Assembly: GCA_035274845.1 (NCBI GenBank)
Contig: DATENU010000015.1
Span: 310,001-374,000, forward strand
Source: Chthoniobacterales bacterium
GTDB taxonomy: Bacteria > Verrucomicrobiota > Verrucomicrobiia > Chthoniobacterales > UBA10450
Direction of reading: 5' to 3'
Length of the DNA: 64,000 bases
Shown here: one piece after another, positions 26,132 through 35,193 of the stretch
Layout: each line of letters begins with the position of its first letter
How positions within the stretch are numbered: position 1 is the stretch's first letter
Notes under the pieces: model-generated
Told to the model about the DNA's origin: nothing
What the model saw: only the letters and a program-made list of their open reading frames with translations
Database searches by the model: none
Translations under genes and position numbers: made by a program

Positions 26132-28120
26132 CTAGGGCAGGTTGTAAGCCTCGATCAAGCCCACGCCGGTCGCGTTGTTTACGCCGCGGACAATGGCCGT
26201 GTAATTGCCGGCCGGGAAAGTTTCGAGCAGAGCCGATTCCAATTCATTCGTGGGGATCAGAGCCGTAGCTAGGATTTCCGCGGACTGATCGCTGCCGTCA
26301 GGGCGCACCCCCCAGTTGTCGTTGAAAGCTATCAGGGTGCCGCTGCCATTATGCAGCTCCAGGGTGGGATCCCCCAGGGCGCCCGCTACCGGAACCGATG
26401 GTCCAAGTGCGCGCACCAGCACTTTGGCCGTGCCGGCGCCGTTGTTCCCCCCGACAATCAGTCCGCCGATCAGCACGCTGTCGCCATTCTCCACCACGCC
26501 ACGCGTCGAGACATTGGCCAGCCTGGAATCGGCTGCTTCGTCCAAGTCGTAGACTTCGAACACACCAATACCAGCAGCGTTGTTCTTACCCCGGACCACG
26601 ACGGTATAACTGCCGGGATTGATCACGCTATAAAGGGCTGACTCCAGATCATTACTCGGCGCCAGCCCGCTATCTATAATTTCCTGGCGGCTGGGCGCGT
26701 CCTTCCAGTTATCATTGGTGTCGGTCCGGACCCCGGAAGAATCATAAATTTCGATGACCGGATCCGCCAGCGCTCCGGGCACCGACAGGGAAGGTCCGAT
26801 CGCACGAACGATCACGGCCTTCGGCTGCGTCCCCGCAATGATGAATCCGCCAATCATGGCATTGTCGCCAGTCTGGACATGCACCCGCGCGGCAATGTTG
26901 AGCAAACCGGGTTTGGGCCCGTAAAGTTGCGCGCTTGCTAAACTAACAGGGCCCAAAGTACCTCCTGCGACAAGCACCTTGCCGCTGGACAACAAGGTGG
27001 CCGTGTGTTCCCAACGCATGGTGAAGGGGCTGCCGGTCGCCGTCGAACTCGCGCTCACCGGATCGTAGAGTTCGGCGTTTATTGGAGGGGAGAATTGACT
27101 AAATCCATCTGATACAAAGAGCACCTTGCCGCTGGGCAGGAGCGTCGCCGTTGGTTCAAAGCGCGGGTTAACGAGACTGCCGGCCGGTGCCCAGGTGCCG
27201 CTTGCCGGGTCGAAAAGCTCCACTCTCGAGAGCCATCCGCTGCTACCGTTACCGCCTCCTGCGACGAGCACTTTGCCGCCGGGCAGCAATGTCGCTGTGT
27301 GGCCACTGCGTTCCGCCGTGAGACTGCCGGTCGCCGTCCAGACTCCGCTGGCCGGATCGTACAGCTCCGCGGTAGCTATCTCGCGATAGGACGGTTCTGT
27401 GGTCACACCTCCCACCACGAGCACCTTGCCGCTGGGCAGCAATGTCGCCGTGTGGCCACTGCGGCCCCCAGCGAGGCTGCCAGTCGCCGTCCAGGTCCCG
27501 GTCGCCGGATCGTACAGTTCCGCACTGTTCATAGCGGGCCCGTAAAGAGTACCGCCTCCCGCCACGAGCACTTTGCCATTGGGTAGCAATGTCGCTGTGT
27601 GGCCTACGCGGGGCTTCACGAGGTTCCCGGTAGTCGTCCATGTCCCGGTTGCTGGGTCGTAGAGTTCCGCGGAGTTGGTGGTAGGGATCGAAGAGTCCGT
27701 CTGACCTCCTGCGAGGAGCACCTTGCCGTTGGGCAGCAACGTCGCGGTGTGACCGCAGCGGCCGGTTTCGAGGCTTCCGGTGGCACTCCAGGTTCCGCTC
27801 GCCGGATCGTACAGTTCAGCACTCGTAACAAAGAACCGCGTTGGATAGTTATCCTCGTAATGAAAGCCACCTGCTATGAGCACCTTGCCGCTGGGCAACA
27901 AGGTCGCGGTGGGCGCAGAGCGGGCGATCAAGAGGTTCCCGGTGTTCTCAAAACCATCAGAAGCCGCGCCTCGGCACGGCTGCGCGACCAGAAAGGCCGA
28001 GGCAAACAATAGAAGCGCGCCCCGCTTTTTCACCGCATCCCGCAGGCATCTGAGGCAAGGGGCCAACCATTGAGGGCGAAATGGGGGCTCACGCTTTGCC
28101 GCGGGGGCTTCTGCAGTCAC
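26132..28120 (-). CDS. Secreted Kelch-repeat protein with duplicated C-terminal domain (paralogue 2)
   Basis: 662 residues from GTG 28120, picked by alignment with the other paralogues; upstream sequence to 28165 overlaps the preceding stop. A hydrophobic signal (GALLLFASAFLVAQPCRGAAS) is followed by seven Kelch blades (GRSGHTATLLPSGKVLVVGG type), then two C-terminal domains (LLNIAARVHV and LANVSTRGVV). It is the most diverged of the three in its blades, while domain edges are strictly kept. It ends IEAYNLP. Lies 98 bp upstream of paralogue 1 and 44 bp from paralogue 3. Confidence 0.85.
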   Translation of the reverse strand: MTAEAPAAKREPPFRPQWLAPCLRCLRDAVKKRGALLLFASAFLVAQPCRGAASDGFENTGNLLIARSAPTATLLPSGKVLIAGGFHYEDNYPTRFFVTSAELYDPASGTWSATGSLETGRCGHTATLLPNGKVLLAGGQTDSSIPTTNSAELYDPATGTWTTTGNLVKPRVGHTATLLPNGKVLVAGGGTLYGPAMNSAELYDPATGTWTATGSLAGGRSGHTATLLPSGKVLVVGGVTTEPSYREIATAELYDPASGVWTATGSLTAERSGHTATLLPGGKVLVAGGGNGSSGWLSRVELFDPASGTWAPAGSLVNPRFEPTATLLPSGKVLFVSDGFSQFSPPINAELYDPVSASSTATGSPFTMRWEHTATLLSSGKVLVAGGTLGPVSLASAQLYGPKPGLLNIAARVHVQTGDNAMIGGFIIAGTQPKAVIVRAIGPSLSVPGALADPVIEIYDSSGVRTDTNDNWKDAPSRQEIIDSGLAPSNDLESALYSVINPGSYTVVVRGKNNAAGIGVFEVYDLDEAADSRLANVSTRGVVENGDSVLIGGLIVGGNNGAGTAKVLVRALGPSVPVAGALGDPTLELHNGSGTLIAFNDNWGVRPDGSDQSAEILATALIPTNELESALLETFPAGNYTAIVRGVNNATGVGLIEAYNLP

Positions 28121-28164
28121 GTGTCGAGGGTGCCTTCCACGATCTTTTTCCGCAACTAAAAACA

Positions 28165-30108
28165 CTAGGGCAGGTTGTAAGCCTCGATCACGCCAACGCC
28201 GGTTGTGTTGTTTACGCCGCGGACAATGGCCGTGTAACTGCCGGCTGGGAAAATTTGAAGCAACGCTGATTCCAAATCGTTGGCAGGTTGAAGACCGGTC
28301 GCTTCGATTTCGGCTTGCTGACTGCTACCATCCGGCTGCGTCTTCCAGTTGTCGTTGGAAGCTAGCAGCGTCCCGCTGGCATCTCGCAGCTCCAAGGTAG
28401 GATCTGCCAGGGCGCCTGAGATCGGAGCCGATGGTCCAATCGCGCGCACCACTACCTTCGCGGTCCAACCTTCCGTCCCTCCTCCAACAATAAATCCGCC
28501 AATCAGAACGTTGTCGCCCGTTTGGACGGGGCCGCGCGTCGAGACGTTACCGAGGTTCGAATCCTCTGCTTCACCGAGATCATAGGCTTCGAACAGGCCG
28601 ATGCCCGCTGCCTCATTCTTGCCGCGCACAATTACCGTGTAAGCCCCGGGATTGATCACTCCCCAAAGCGCCGATTCCAAATCATTGGTTGGAGCCAGCC
28701 CGCTATCGATGATTTGCTGTCTGGTCAGCGCGTCACCCCAATTGTCGTTGGTTGCGAGAAGCTCGCCGGAAGGACCATGCACTTCGATATTCGGGTCGGC
28801 GAGCGCTCCAGGCACACCAAGCGAGGGTCCAATCCCACGGACGATCACGGTCTTCGGCTCTGTCCCGGTAATGATGAATCCGCCGACCATGGCGTTGTCT
28901 CCTGCCTGGACATTTACCCGCGTGGAAATGTTGAGCAGTGTAGGCTTGGGCCCATATAGCTCGGCGCTCGCGAGAGCGCTCGTCTCACTTGCCCCAACCA
29001 CAAGCACCCTGCCGTTGGGCAGCAACGTGGCTGTGTGAGCACTACGACCCTCGTTAAGGCTGCCGGTGGCCGTCCAAGTACCCGTCGCCGGGTCATAGAG
29101 TTCTGCGCTGGCTTTCGCGGTAATGCCGCCTCCACCGCTGACGAGCACCGTGCCGTCAGGCAGCAACACCGCTGCGTGATAACTGCGGGAAACGGACATC
29201 CCCATGGTCTCCGCCCAGGTGTTACTAACCGGATCGTACAAAGACGCTTTATTAAGGTAACCGCCCGTCACCAACACGTTACCATTAGGAAGCAACGTTG
29301 CCCTGTGACCTATGGAATAATAATTCGGGATCAAGCCGGCTGAGGACCAGGTCCCGCTTGCCGGATCATAGAGTTCCGCAACGGGCGCAACGTAAAGACC
29401 AGCCGAAAATCCCCCGCTTTGACCTCCTGCCACGAGGACTTTGCCGTTAGACAGCGATGTCGCCGTGTGACTTTCGCGGCTGCGCTGGAGGTCACCGCTC
29501 CTGGTCCAAGTGCCGCTGACCGGATCATACAACTCCGTGCTCGCGTTGGTGGGGTGAAACTGCCACCACTGGGAGGGCTGCGGAATACCTCCTGCCACAA
29601 GGACTTTGCCGTCGGGCAATCGTGTTGCCGTGTGTGCATAGCGAGGGACCGCCATGCTGCCGGTCATCGTCCATGAGCCGGTAGCCGGATCGTAAAGTTC
29701 TGCGGTGGTGAGCCCGGATTGGTAGAACCCGCCTGCCACAAGAACTTTGCCATTGGAAAGGAGCGTGGCTGTGAACCCCGACCGGGACTGAAGAAGACTA
29801 CCGGTTGCCGCCCATGTCCCGCTTGCCGGATCATAGAGTTCGGCGCTGCCGTTGATTCCAACGACAAGCACCCGGCCGTCTTGAAGTAAAGTTGCAGTGT
29901 GGCCCGCTTGTACCTGAGCAAGGTTACCGGTCCTTTCAAAACCGAAGGAACGGCCCTCAGCGGGCTGAACCATCAGCAATCCCGCACCCAGGACCAGCAA
30001 CAGAAAGACCACCCGCTTGGCGGCCAACAATCCCAAACCTCGACGGGCAGCCGTTACCCAGTGAAAACCGGAGAGCGCTCGATGTTCTGCGGGAGTTTCT
30101 ACGTTCAT
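28165..30108 (-). CDS. Secreted Kelch-repeat protein with duplicated C-terminal domain (paralogue 3)
   Basis: 647 residues, start MNVETPAEH aligned to paralogue 1. The DNA around and upstream of the start (ATACTCCCCGAATCGC..., ATACTCCCCAAATAGC...) is also shared with paralogue 1, which points to recent duplication including the promoter or 5' region. It has a signal segment, seven Kelch blades (blade 5 degenerate, IPNYYSIGHRATLL), then two C-terminal domains closely matching paralogue 1 (LLNISTRVNV, LGNVSTRGPV), ending IEAYNLP. It is probably the first gene of the three-gene transcript. Confidence 0.85.
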   Translation of the reverse strand: MNVETPAEHRALSGFHWVTAARRGLGLLAAKRVVFLLLVLGAGLLMVQPAEGRSFGFERTGNLAQVQAGHTATLLQDGRVLVVGINGSAELYDPASGTWAATGSLLQSRSGFTATLLSNGKVLVAGGFYQSGLTTAELYDPATGSWTMTGSMAVPRYAHTATRLPDGKVLVAGGIPQPSQWWQFHPTNASTELYDPVSGTWTRSGDLQRSRESHTATSLSNGKVLVAGGQSGGFSAGLYVAPVAELYDPASGTWSSAGLIPNYYSIGHRATLLPNGNVLVTGGYLNKASLYDPVSNTWAETMGMSVSRSYHAAVLLPDGTVLVSGGGGITAKASAELYDPATGTWTATGSLNEGRSAHTATLLPNGRVLVVGASETSALASAELYGPKPTLLNISTRVNVQAGDNAMVGGFIITGTEPKTVIVRGIGPSLGVPGALADPNIEVHGPSGELLATNDNWGDALTRQQIIDSGLAPTNDLESALWGVINPGAYTVIVRGKNEAAGIGLFEAYDLGEAEDSNLGNVSTRGPVQTGDNVLIGGFIVGGGTEGWTAKVVVRAIGPSAPISGALADPTLELRDASGTLLASNDNWKTQPDGSSQQAEIEATGLQPANDLESALLQIFPAGSYTAIVRGVNNTTGVGVIEAYNLP

Positions 30109-30192
30109 CGCCGAATATACTCCCCGAATCGCTTTTCGCAACGCCCATCAGGCTGTTCGGCGAAAAGTCTTTCGGCGGGCATATCCCCCACC

Positions 30193-30948
30193 TTATTTGA
30201 GCTCAACCCTGCCAAAGGCTCCGAGCATTTCTGCTTCGGACGGCGGCCCAAAAACGTTTCGGTCCGCAAAGGAGCAAGCTTGCGGATAGCTGGTCGTCCG
30301 AATGCGCTCCGCTGCTTTGGCGAGATCATAGGACGTATTCCGGAGTTGAATCTCAGGCCCGAGAAGAACCCAGTAGCCCCCTGGTTCTCCGAACGGCATC
30401 CCAACGCTGCCGGCGTTAATGACCCGCACCCCGCCGATTATTCGTTCGAACTGCATGTGAGTGTGACCGCAGACGACAAAATCGACGTCGAGATTTTGAA
30501 AAAGCGGCAGCAGTCTTTTCTCGGGCGTCAACCGGGTGAACACGTCGGTGTCGTTCCGCGGCGTGGCGTGGCAAAAGAGGACGTCCCCTAACCCCTCCAC
30601 TTTCATCCGGATTGTCTTCGGCCACGTCGCCAGCACTTTCTGGTGTGCGGCGGTCAATTGCCGGGCATTCCAGCGAATCTGTTCCCGGAATGGTTCCGGC
30701 ACTTCACCCGGCTCTTCGCCACGCATGGCGCCGAGCACCACCCGATCGCCGTTGCCTTGAAGAAACCGGGCGGGAAGATCGAGATCGAGCAGACGATCCA
30801 ACGTCTCGCGCGGCATCGGGCCCGGAACGACGTCGCCGCCCACGACAATCTCGTCGGCGTTTACCTGGCGAATCTCAGCGAGGACCGCCTCGAGCGCGGG
30901 AAGATTGCCGTGAATATCGTAGATGGCCGCGACCCGCACGTCAGACAA
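30193..30948 (-). CDS. Metallophosphoesterase (YfcE/MJ0936-like)
   Basis: 251 residues with the complete calcineurin-type signature: D11-H13-N15 in YDIHGN, D39 in VGGD, N66-D68 in GNGD and GHTHMQFER late. The short single-domain form belongs to the group of phosphodiesterases/nucleotide phosphatases close to MJ0936/YfcE and the ApaH-like enzymes. It hydrolyses phosphoester bonds with two metal ions in the cytoplasm; natural substrate unknown. It lies 84 bp upstream of the Kelch array on the same strand and is divergent from the secreted gene at 31056. Confidence 0.85.
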   Translation of the reverse strand: MSDVRVAAIYDIHGNLPALEAVLAEIRQVNADEIVVGGDVVPGPMPRETLDRLLDLDLPARFLQGNGDRVVLGAMRGEEPGEVPEPFREQIRWNARQLTAAHQKVLATWPKTIRMKVEGLGDVLFCHATPRNDTDVFTRLTPEKRLLPLFQNLDVDFVVCGHTHMQFERIIGGVRVINAGSVGMPFGEPGGYWVLLGPEIQLRNTSYDLAKAAERIRTTSYPQACSFADRNVFGPPSEAEMLGAFGRVELK

Positions 30949-31055
30949 TCGCCACGAATTTGATCATGGCAAAATCTGCCGGGTTCGAATATCAAAAAGA
31001 AAGGAAAGCTCCGGCGTCCAGGATTGCCAGGAGCGTTCCTGAACGACTTGATTCG

Positions 31056-31553
31056 ATGAAAATAGGGGTTTCGACGGCGCTTCTGGTTCTCTTCTCGAGC
31101 GGATTTGGTGCGTCGCTCCGAGCGGAATCGGTCGGATTTCCCAAGGACAAACCCGTATTCACGATCGATCTACCGTCGGGTTGGAAAGCGGATTGGATCG
31201 AGGCCGGCGACCTGGCCGGCGCGCCCAGGCTTCAGCTCATGGCCGGCGGCGGCGAGGCCGACCTTTCCATAAAGGCGCTCCCCGCCAGTGCGGGGATCAC
31301 GGATGACGCCTCGGCAAAAGCGAACCTGACGAAAATGGCCCTGCTGGACATGCAGGAAATGGAGGCCACCAAAAGCGGCGCCCCGGAAGAAACAACTGTG
31401 GCCGGCCACAAGGCGTACAAGGCGAAGGTCACCACCGATCTCGGGTTCATGGAATACACGATTTTCACTCCGGACGGGAAAACCTACTTCTCGATGTTTT
31501 CCATGAACGGCGGCGCGGAGCCGGTGATTGCGGCGATCAAGCCTGCGGAATAA
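31056..31553 (+). CDS. Hypothetical secreted protein
   Basis: 165 residues from ATG 31056; the long open frame starting at 30612 is antisense to the phosphoesterase and lacks protein character. A signal peptide (MKIGVSTALLVLFSSGFGASLRA) is followed by FTIDLPSGWKADWIEAGD, the pattern of secreted domains that begin with a 'lP.gW' strand, and by a later IFTPDGKTYFSMFSMNGG. No enzyme motif is seen. Stand-alone gene. Confidence 0.65.
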   Translation: MKIGVSTALLVLFSSGFGASLRAESVGFPKDKPVFTIDLPSGWKADWIEAGDLAGAPRLQLMAGGGEADLSIKALPASAGITDDASAKANLTKMALLDMQEMEATKSGAPEETTVAGHKAYKAKVTTDLGFMEYTIFTPDGKTYFSMFSMNGGAEPVIAAIKPAE

Positions 31554-31693
31554 CGCCGCCGGCCGGCCCTCCCGGAAGTATCCAACCGGCAAAAAACCGA
31601 GATCGGGTATTTTTTACGCTCGATGCATTCCAAGATCGGACGGTTGACGAGCGCCCTTTGCTTAGGACATTGCCTGCTCGGAACTTTCACACC

Positions 31694-32896
31694 ATGACCA
31701 AAACGACTTTCTTGCGTTGCCTGCTGGCCTTGACGGCGCTCGCGGCACTTCCTTTCGCGGCGTCCACTGTTCGCGCGGCCGCCGACGACATTCTGGAGAC
31801 CAACGAGACCAATATCCTGCGCTTCAGACCGGTCGGCGGAACCCCGACCACGTTCGTCAGCGGATTGAGCAATCCCAAGGGCATCGTTTGCGACGGCCTG
31901 GGGAAAGTGTACGTGTCGGACCCAGGGCGCAGCCAGATCGTGACGTTTACCCTTCCCGACGCGACGGCATCCACTTATGCCACCGGACTCAGTGCCCCGA
32001 ACGGCCTGGTGTTCGATCCGGCGGGTAATCTCTACGTCGCGGAGTCCGGCAGCGGCAATATTCTTAAGTACGACAGGGTTCGAAACCGGACGACTTTCGC
32101 TACCGGCCTCGGAAACCCTTCGAGTCTGGCGTTTGATAGCGGGGGAAACCTTTTCTCCACGAGCTTCTCCGGCGGCCAGGTTTACAAAATCGCCCCCGAT
32201 GGAACAAAGGAGACTTTCGCGAGCGGCCTCAACTTTCCGGCGGGCATCGCCATCGACAGCGCGGACAATGTTTTCGTGGCGATTTCGGAAGACGGAACGA
32301 TCCTCAAATTCGCGCCGGACGGGTCGCGGACCACGTTTGCATCCGACTTGAGCCGCCCGTATGGCCTGGCTTTTGAAAGAGGGGGCACGCTCGTCGTGGC
32401 GGACAATGGAAGTGGCGGCACGTTCCGCTACACCGCGAGTGGGTCGCGCAGCAACATTTTCTCCAGCGAATTCAACACGCCGGCGTTCGTCGCCATCGAG
32501 CCCGCCCCGCATGTCCTGCTCAACGTGAGCACCCGCGGACTGGTCCAGGGTGGCGACAACACTTTGATTGCCGGCTTCAACGTGGGCGGCACAGGCCAGG
32601 TGGGCACGAGAATTATTGTGCGAGCACTAGGCCCGTCGCTTTCCGCGTTCGGCGTGACCAACGCGCTGCCGGATCCAGTGATTGAATTGCGTAATGCCGC
32701 GGGGACCCTGATCGCCTCGAACAACAATTGGCGGGACACCCAGGAACAGGATATTGTCGACACCACTCTGCAGCCAACGAACGACAATGAGGCAGCGATC
32801 GTGACCTTCGTCGCTGGGGGAGCGTTCACGGCCGTGGTCGGCAGCGCTACCGGAGAAGCCGGGACCGCAGTGGTGGACGTTTACAATCTGCAATAA
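31694..32896 (+). CDS. Secreted NHL/SMP-30-like beta-propeller with shared C-terminal domain
   Basis: 400 residues from ATG 31694, where the signal peptide begins (MTKTTFLRCLLALTALAALPFAA). About six repeats of the type FASGLNFPAGIAIDSADNVFV form a six-bladed NHL/Vgb-like propeller (residues ~35-280). The last ~125 residues are one copy of the domain found twice in each Kelch protein: LLNVSTRGLVQ, GGDNTLIAGFNVGG, IIVRALGPSL, NNNW, ending VDVYNLQ. That shared tail suggests the same surface or export location. Function unknown. Confidence 0.8.
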   Translation: MTKTTFLRCLLALTALAALPFAASTVRAAADDILETNETNILRFRPVGGTPTTFVSGLSNPKGIVCDGLGKVYVSDPGRSQIVTFTLPDATASTYATGLSAPNGLVFDPAGNLYVAESGSGNILKYDRVRNRTTFATGLGNPSSLAFDSGGNLFSTSFSGGQVYKIAPDGTKETFASGLNFPAGIAIDSADNVFVAISEDGTILKFAPDGSRTTFASDLSRPYGLAFERGGTLVVADNGSGGTFRYTASGSRSNIFSSEFNTPAFVAIEPAPHVLLNVSTRGLVQGGDNTLIAGFNVGGTGQVGTRIIVRALGPSLSAFGVTNALPDPVIELRNAAGTLIASNNNWRDTQEQDIVDTTLQPTNDNEAAIVTFVAGGAFTAVVGSATGEAGTAVVDVYNLQ

Positions 32897-32989
32897 GCGC
32901 CGCGCAATGGAGCTGGCACGCCTTCGTGCCGGAGAGGTTAGGCTCTGCTGCAGAATTCTGCAGCGTATTCGCTTTCCTGCTTCATGCCT

Positions 32990-33020
32990 TGGCTCCACGG
33001 CCTGAGGGCAGGCCGTCTCC
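32990..33020. repeat. Half of a GGAGACGGC-type foldback element
   Basis: GGCTCCACGGCC-TGAGGGCA-GGCCGTCTCC matches the right half of the elements at 17584 and 13832. The left half is not visible, but two GCCGGAGAGGTT direct repeats (32928 and 33026) surround it. It lies in the gap between two convergent genes. Confidence 0.55.
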
Positions 33021-33038
33021 ATCCTGCCGGAGAGGTTG

Positions 33039-33284
33039 CTACAGCTTCCAAAGCGCCATGATCAAAAGATCCATGGCCAGGATCCAGACCAGGATGACCT
33101 GCCACAGGCGCAGGTTGCGGGCGCCGTAATGATCGCCGGTCACTTGCGGATCGCGATCGAAGAGACGTTTGCGGATGCGGAAGATGTAAAGGCCGCTGAA
33201 GAAAACGATCGCGAGCAGAATGCTGAACACGATTCGTAGCGCCAACACCGAATCGCTGTGGGCGTGAATGACGGCCATGCTCAT
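33039..33284 (-). CDS. Small two-span membrane protein
   Basis: 81 residues, hydrophobic at ~14-35 and ~60-78, with a charged loop (FRIRKRLFDRDPQVTGDHYGARNLRLWQ) between. The start overlaps the nadK stop by four bases (ATGA), strong evidence of translational coupling. No family is recognised. It is last gene of the tlyA-nadK transcript. Confidence 0.65.
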   Translation of the reverse strand: MSMAVIHAHSDSVLALRIVFSILLAIVFFSGLYIFRIRKRLFDRDPQVTGDHYGARNLRLWQVILVWILAMDLLIMALWKL

Positions 33285-34147
33285 ATGTTACTCCCGCTCC
33301 ATTTTAGTTTCTGCCGGACCACTCCGAAGAAAGAGACACCTGGCAGCGAAGCCAGGGGCAAAACGTGGCCGGACTTCCTGATCCCGACGATCGTCCCGGT
33401 CTCGATCCGAAGCGGCTCCCGGCCATCCACCGTCAGGAAGACAGGATACTCTCGTTCACTGACTTCAATTTCGATGAGCGCGTCCTCGCCCACGATGATC
33501 GATCGGTTGGTCAGGACGTGCGGACAGATCGGCGTGATCACAAACGCGCCCGACTCCGGCGCCAGGATTGGGCCGCCGGCGGAGAGCGAATAGGCGGTCG
33601 ATCCGGTCGGCGTGGCGACAATCAAACCGTCAGCGTTGAATTCGGTGAGCGGTTCGCCGTTCACGCTCGCCTTTAACTGGACCAGCCGCGAAACTTCACC
33701 GCGGCTCAGCACAACGTCGTTGAGACCGGTCATGGCCGTGCTCGCCTGGCCGGGAATTTTCACCTCGACGTTCAACAGGGTTCTTTCGCTAAAAACCATC
33801 CTTCCGCCCGCGATCGATTCCACCGCTTCGACGTAGGCGGCGGAGTTCGCGCAGGTCAGAAACCCGAGCGCGCCCATGTTGATTCCGAAGACCGGCTTGA
33901 TGTTGTCGCCGAGCTGTCCGACGAGATGAAGAATCGTCCCGTCTCCACCGAGAACAACCAGCAGGTCTGTTTCGCGGCCCAGGTCCGGAATGCTGCGGCC
34001 GGGTTTCATTCCGGCCAGATCGGCGGTGTCCGCTTCGAGCAAAACCGACAAACCGACGCGCTCAAATTCCTTCACCAGGGTGCCGGTCAATTCCGCCACA
34101 CCCGGCTTCCCGGTGTGCGCGATCAGGCCGATTTTGTTCGGACGCAT
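33281..34147 (-). CDS. nadK: NAD+ kinase
   Basis: 288 residues. GGDGT at 67-71 binds the nucleotide phosphate, followed by GINMGALGFLT, NADGLIVATPTGSTAYSLSAGGP and PICPHVL, the ordered signatures of bacterial NAD kinases. It makes NADP from NAD using ATP. Its start overlaps the tlyA end by 25 nt and its end overlaps the next gene by 4 nt, so the three genes are one operon. Adjacent tlyA-nadK is common in bacteria. Confidence 0.95.
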   Translation of the reverse strand: MRPNKIGLIAHTGKPGVAELTGTLVKEFERVGLSVLLEADTADLAGMKPGRSIPDLGRETDLLVVLGGDGTILHLVGQLGDNIKPVFGINMGALGFLTCANSAAYVEAVESIAGGRMVFSERTLLNVEVKIPGQASTAMTGLNDVVLSRGEVSRLVQLKASVNGEPLTEFNADGLIVATPTGSTAYSLSAGGPILAPESGAFVITPICPHVLTNRSIIVGEDALIEIEVSEREYPVFLTVDGREPLRIETGTIVGIRKSGHVLPLASLPGVSFFGVVRQKLKWSGSNI

Positions 34148-34872
34148 ATGAAAAATTCCTGGTTGCCATCCGTGCCCGTGATCCTGGAGGCAGCCAAACC
34201 AATCACATTGTGTCCCGCATTGAGCACGAAATCGCGAATCTTATTTTGCGCTTTCTCATGCAAAGCCGGATCGCGCACGATTCCGCCGCGGGCCACCTCC
34301 GAAGCCTGAAGCTCGAATTGCGGTTTGATCAAGGCCAGGATCACACCGTTGGGAGTTACCAACTCGAAGACGGCCGGCAAGATCAAAGTCAGCGAGATGA
34401 AAGAAACATCGATGACGCAGAGGCCGATCGGTTCGGGAACATCGGCGCGGCTCAGAAAGCGCGCGTTCAGTTTCTCGCGGACAACAACCCTGGGATCGTT
34501 CCGGATTTTCCAGGCCAGTTGCCCATGTCCAACGTCGATCGCGTAAACCTTCGTCGCGCCGTGCTGGAGCAAACAATCCGTGAACCCGCCCGTGGAAGCG
34601 CCGACATCGAGCCCGGTCGTTCCGGCAACATCGAGCCCGAAGTGCTCCAGGGCCCCCTCGAGTTTGAGGCCGCCGCGGCCCACGTAGCGCGACTGCGCCT
34701 CCACTGAAACCGGCGCGTCCTGGGCGACGGTAACGGAAGCCTTGTCGACGACTGCGTCCCCTACCTTCACTTCGCCGGCCATGATGGCGCGTTGCGCTTG
34801 CTCACGGCTCGGGAAAAACCCCCGCTCGACGAGAACCATGTCCAATCGCGCGCGTTTTGGTTTAGCAGCCAC
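34123..34872 (-). CDS. tlyA: TlyA-family rRNA 2'-O-methyltransferase
   Basis: 249 residues. An N-terminal S4 RNA-binding domain (RLDMVLVERGFFPSREQAQRAIMAGEV) is followed by a Rossmann methyltransferase with GLDVGASTGGFTDCLL as the SAM loop and the KDKE-type tetrad region (D in AIDVGHG, K in KPQFE). TlyA methylates ribose of 16S/23S rRNA cytidines; some are described as hemolysins. The gene heads the operon with nadK. Confidence 0.9.
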   Translation of the reverse strand: MAAKPKRARLDMVLVERGFFPSREQAQRAIMAGEVKVGDAVVDKASVTVAQDAPVSVEAQSRYVGRGGLKLEGALEHFGLDVAGTTGLDVGASTGGFTDCLLQHGATKVYAIDVGHGQLAWKIRNDPRVVVREKLNARFLSRADVPEPIGLCVIDVSFISLTLILPAVFELVTPNGVILALIKPQFELQASEVARGGIVRDPALHEKAQNKIRDFVLNAGHNVIGLAASRITGTDGNQEFFICVRTKSA

Positions 34873-34907
34873 GCTTCCTCTGATAGCTCATCTACGTCGT
34901 TTAGGAC

Positions 34908-35168
34908 TTATTCCTCCCGCGCATACGTGCGCAGCAGTTTCTCGATCGAATCCAGGTCCTCCGAAGAGGCTCTGCGCCGCTGATATTTCCGGAAAACGAT
35001 GTCCTTGAGCGCCAGCAAATCATCGAGCAACGGACGATCGTAATACGTCCAGTCGCTTTCATCCGTGTATTTCGATTGGAAACGCCAGGCTCCGCCGAAC
35101 TTCGTCACGCGCACTTCGCGTTTCCGGCCGTCGCCGTCCTTCTCCTTCCATATGTGTTGACTCCGCAT
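34908..35168 (-). CDS. Conserved hypothetical protein
   Basis: 86 residues, strongly charged, starting MRSQHIWKEKDGDGRKREVR and containing WRFQSKYTDESDWTYYDRP, then a helical C-terminus with EDLDSIEKLLRTYARE. It lacks signal or membrane segments. Probably a small cytoplasmic protein; I recognise the type as widespread in this phylum but no function is known. Divergent from the CPBP gene with only 25 bp between starts. Confidence 0.6.
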   Translation of the reverse strand: MRSQHIWKEKDGDGRKREVRVTKFGGAWRFQSKYTDESDWTYYDRPLLDDLLALKDIVFRKYQRRRASSEDLDSIEKLLRTYAREE

Positions 35169-35193
35169 CCGCCGGGAATCTTACATTAGCCTC

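Noticed and set aside
30612-31055. N-terminal extension of the secreted protein at 31056
   Set aside because: Antisense to the phosphoesterase and lacks protein character; a clean signal peptide starts at 31056.
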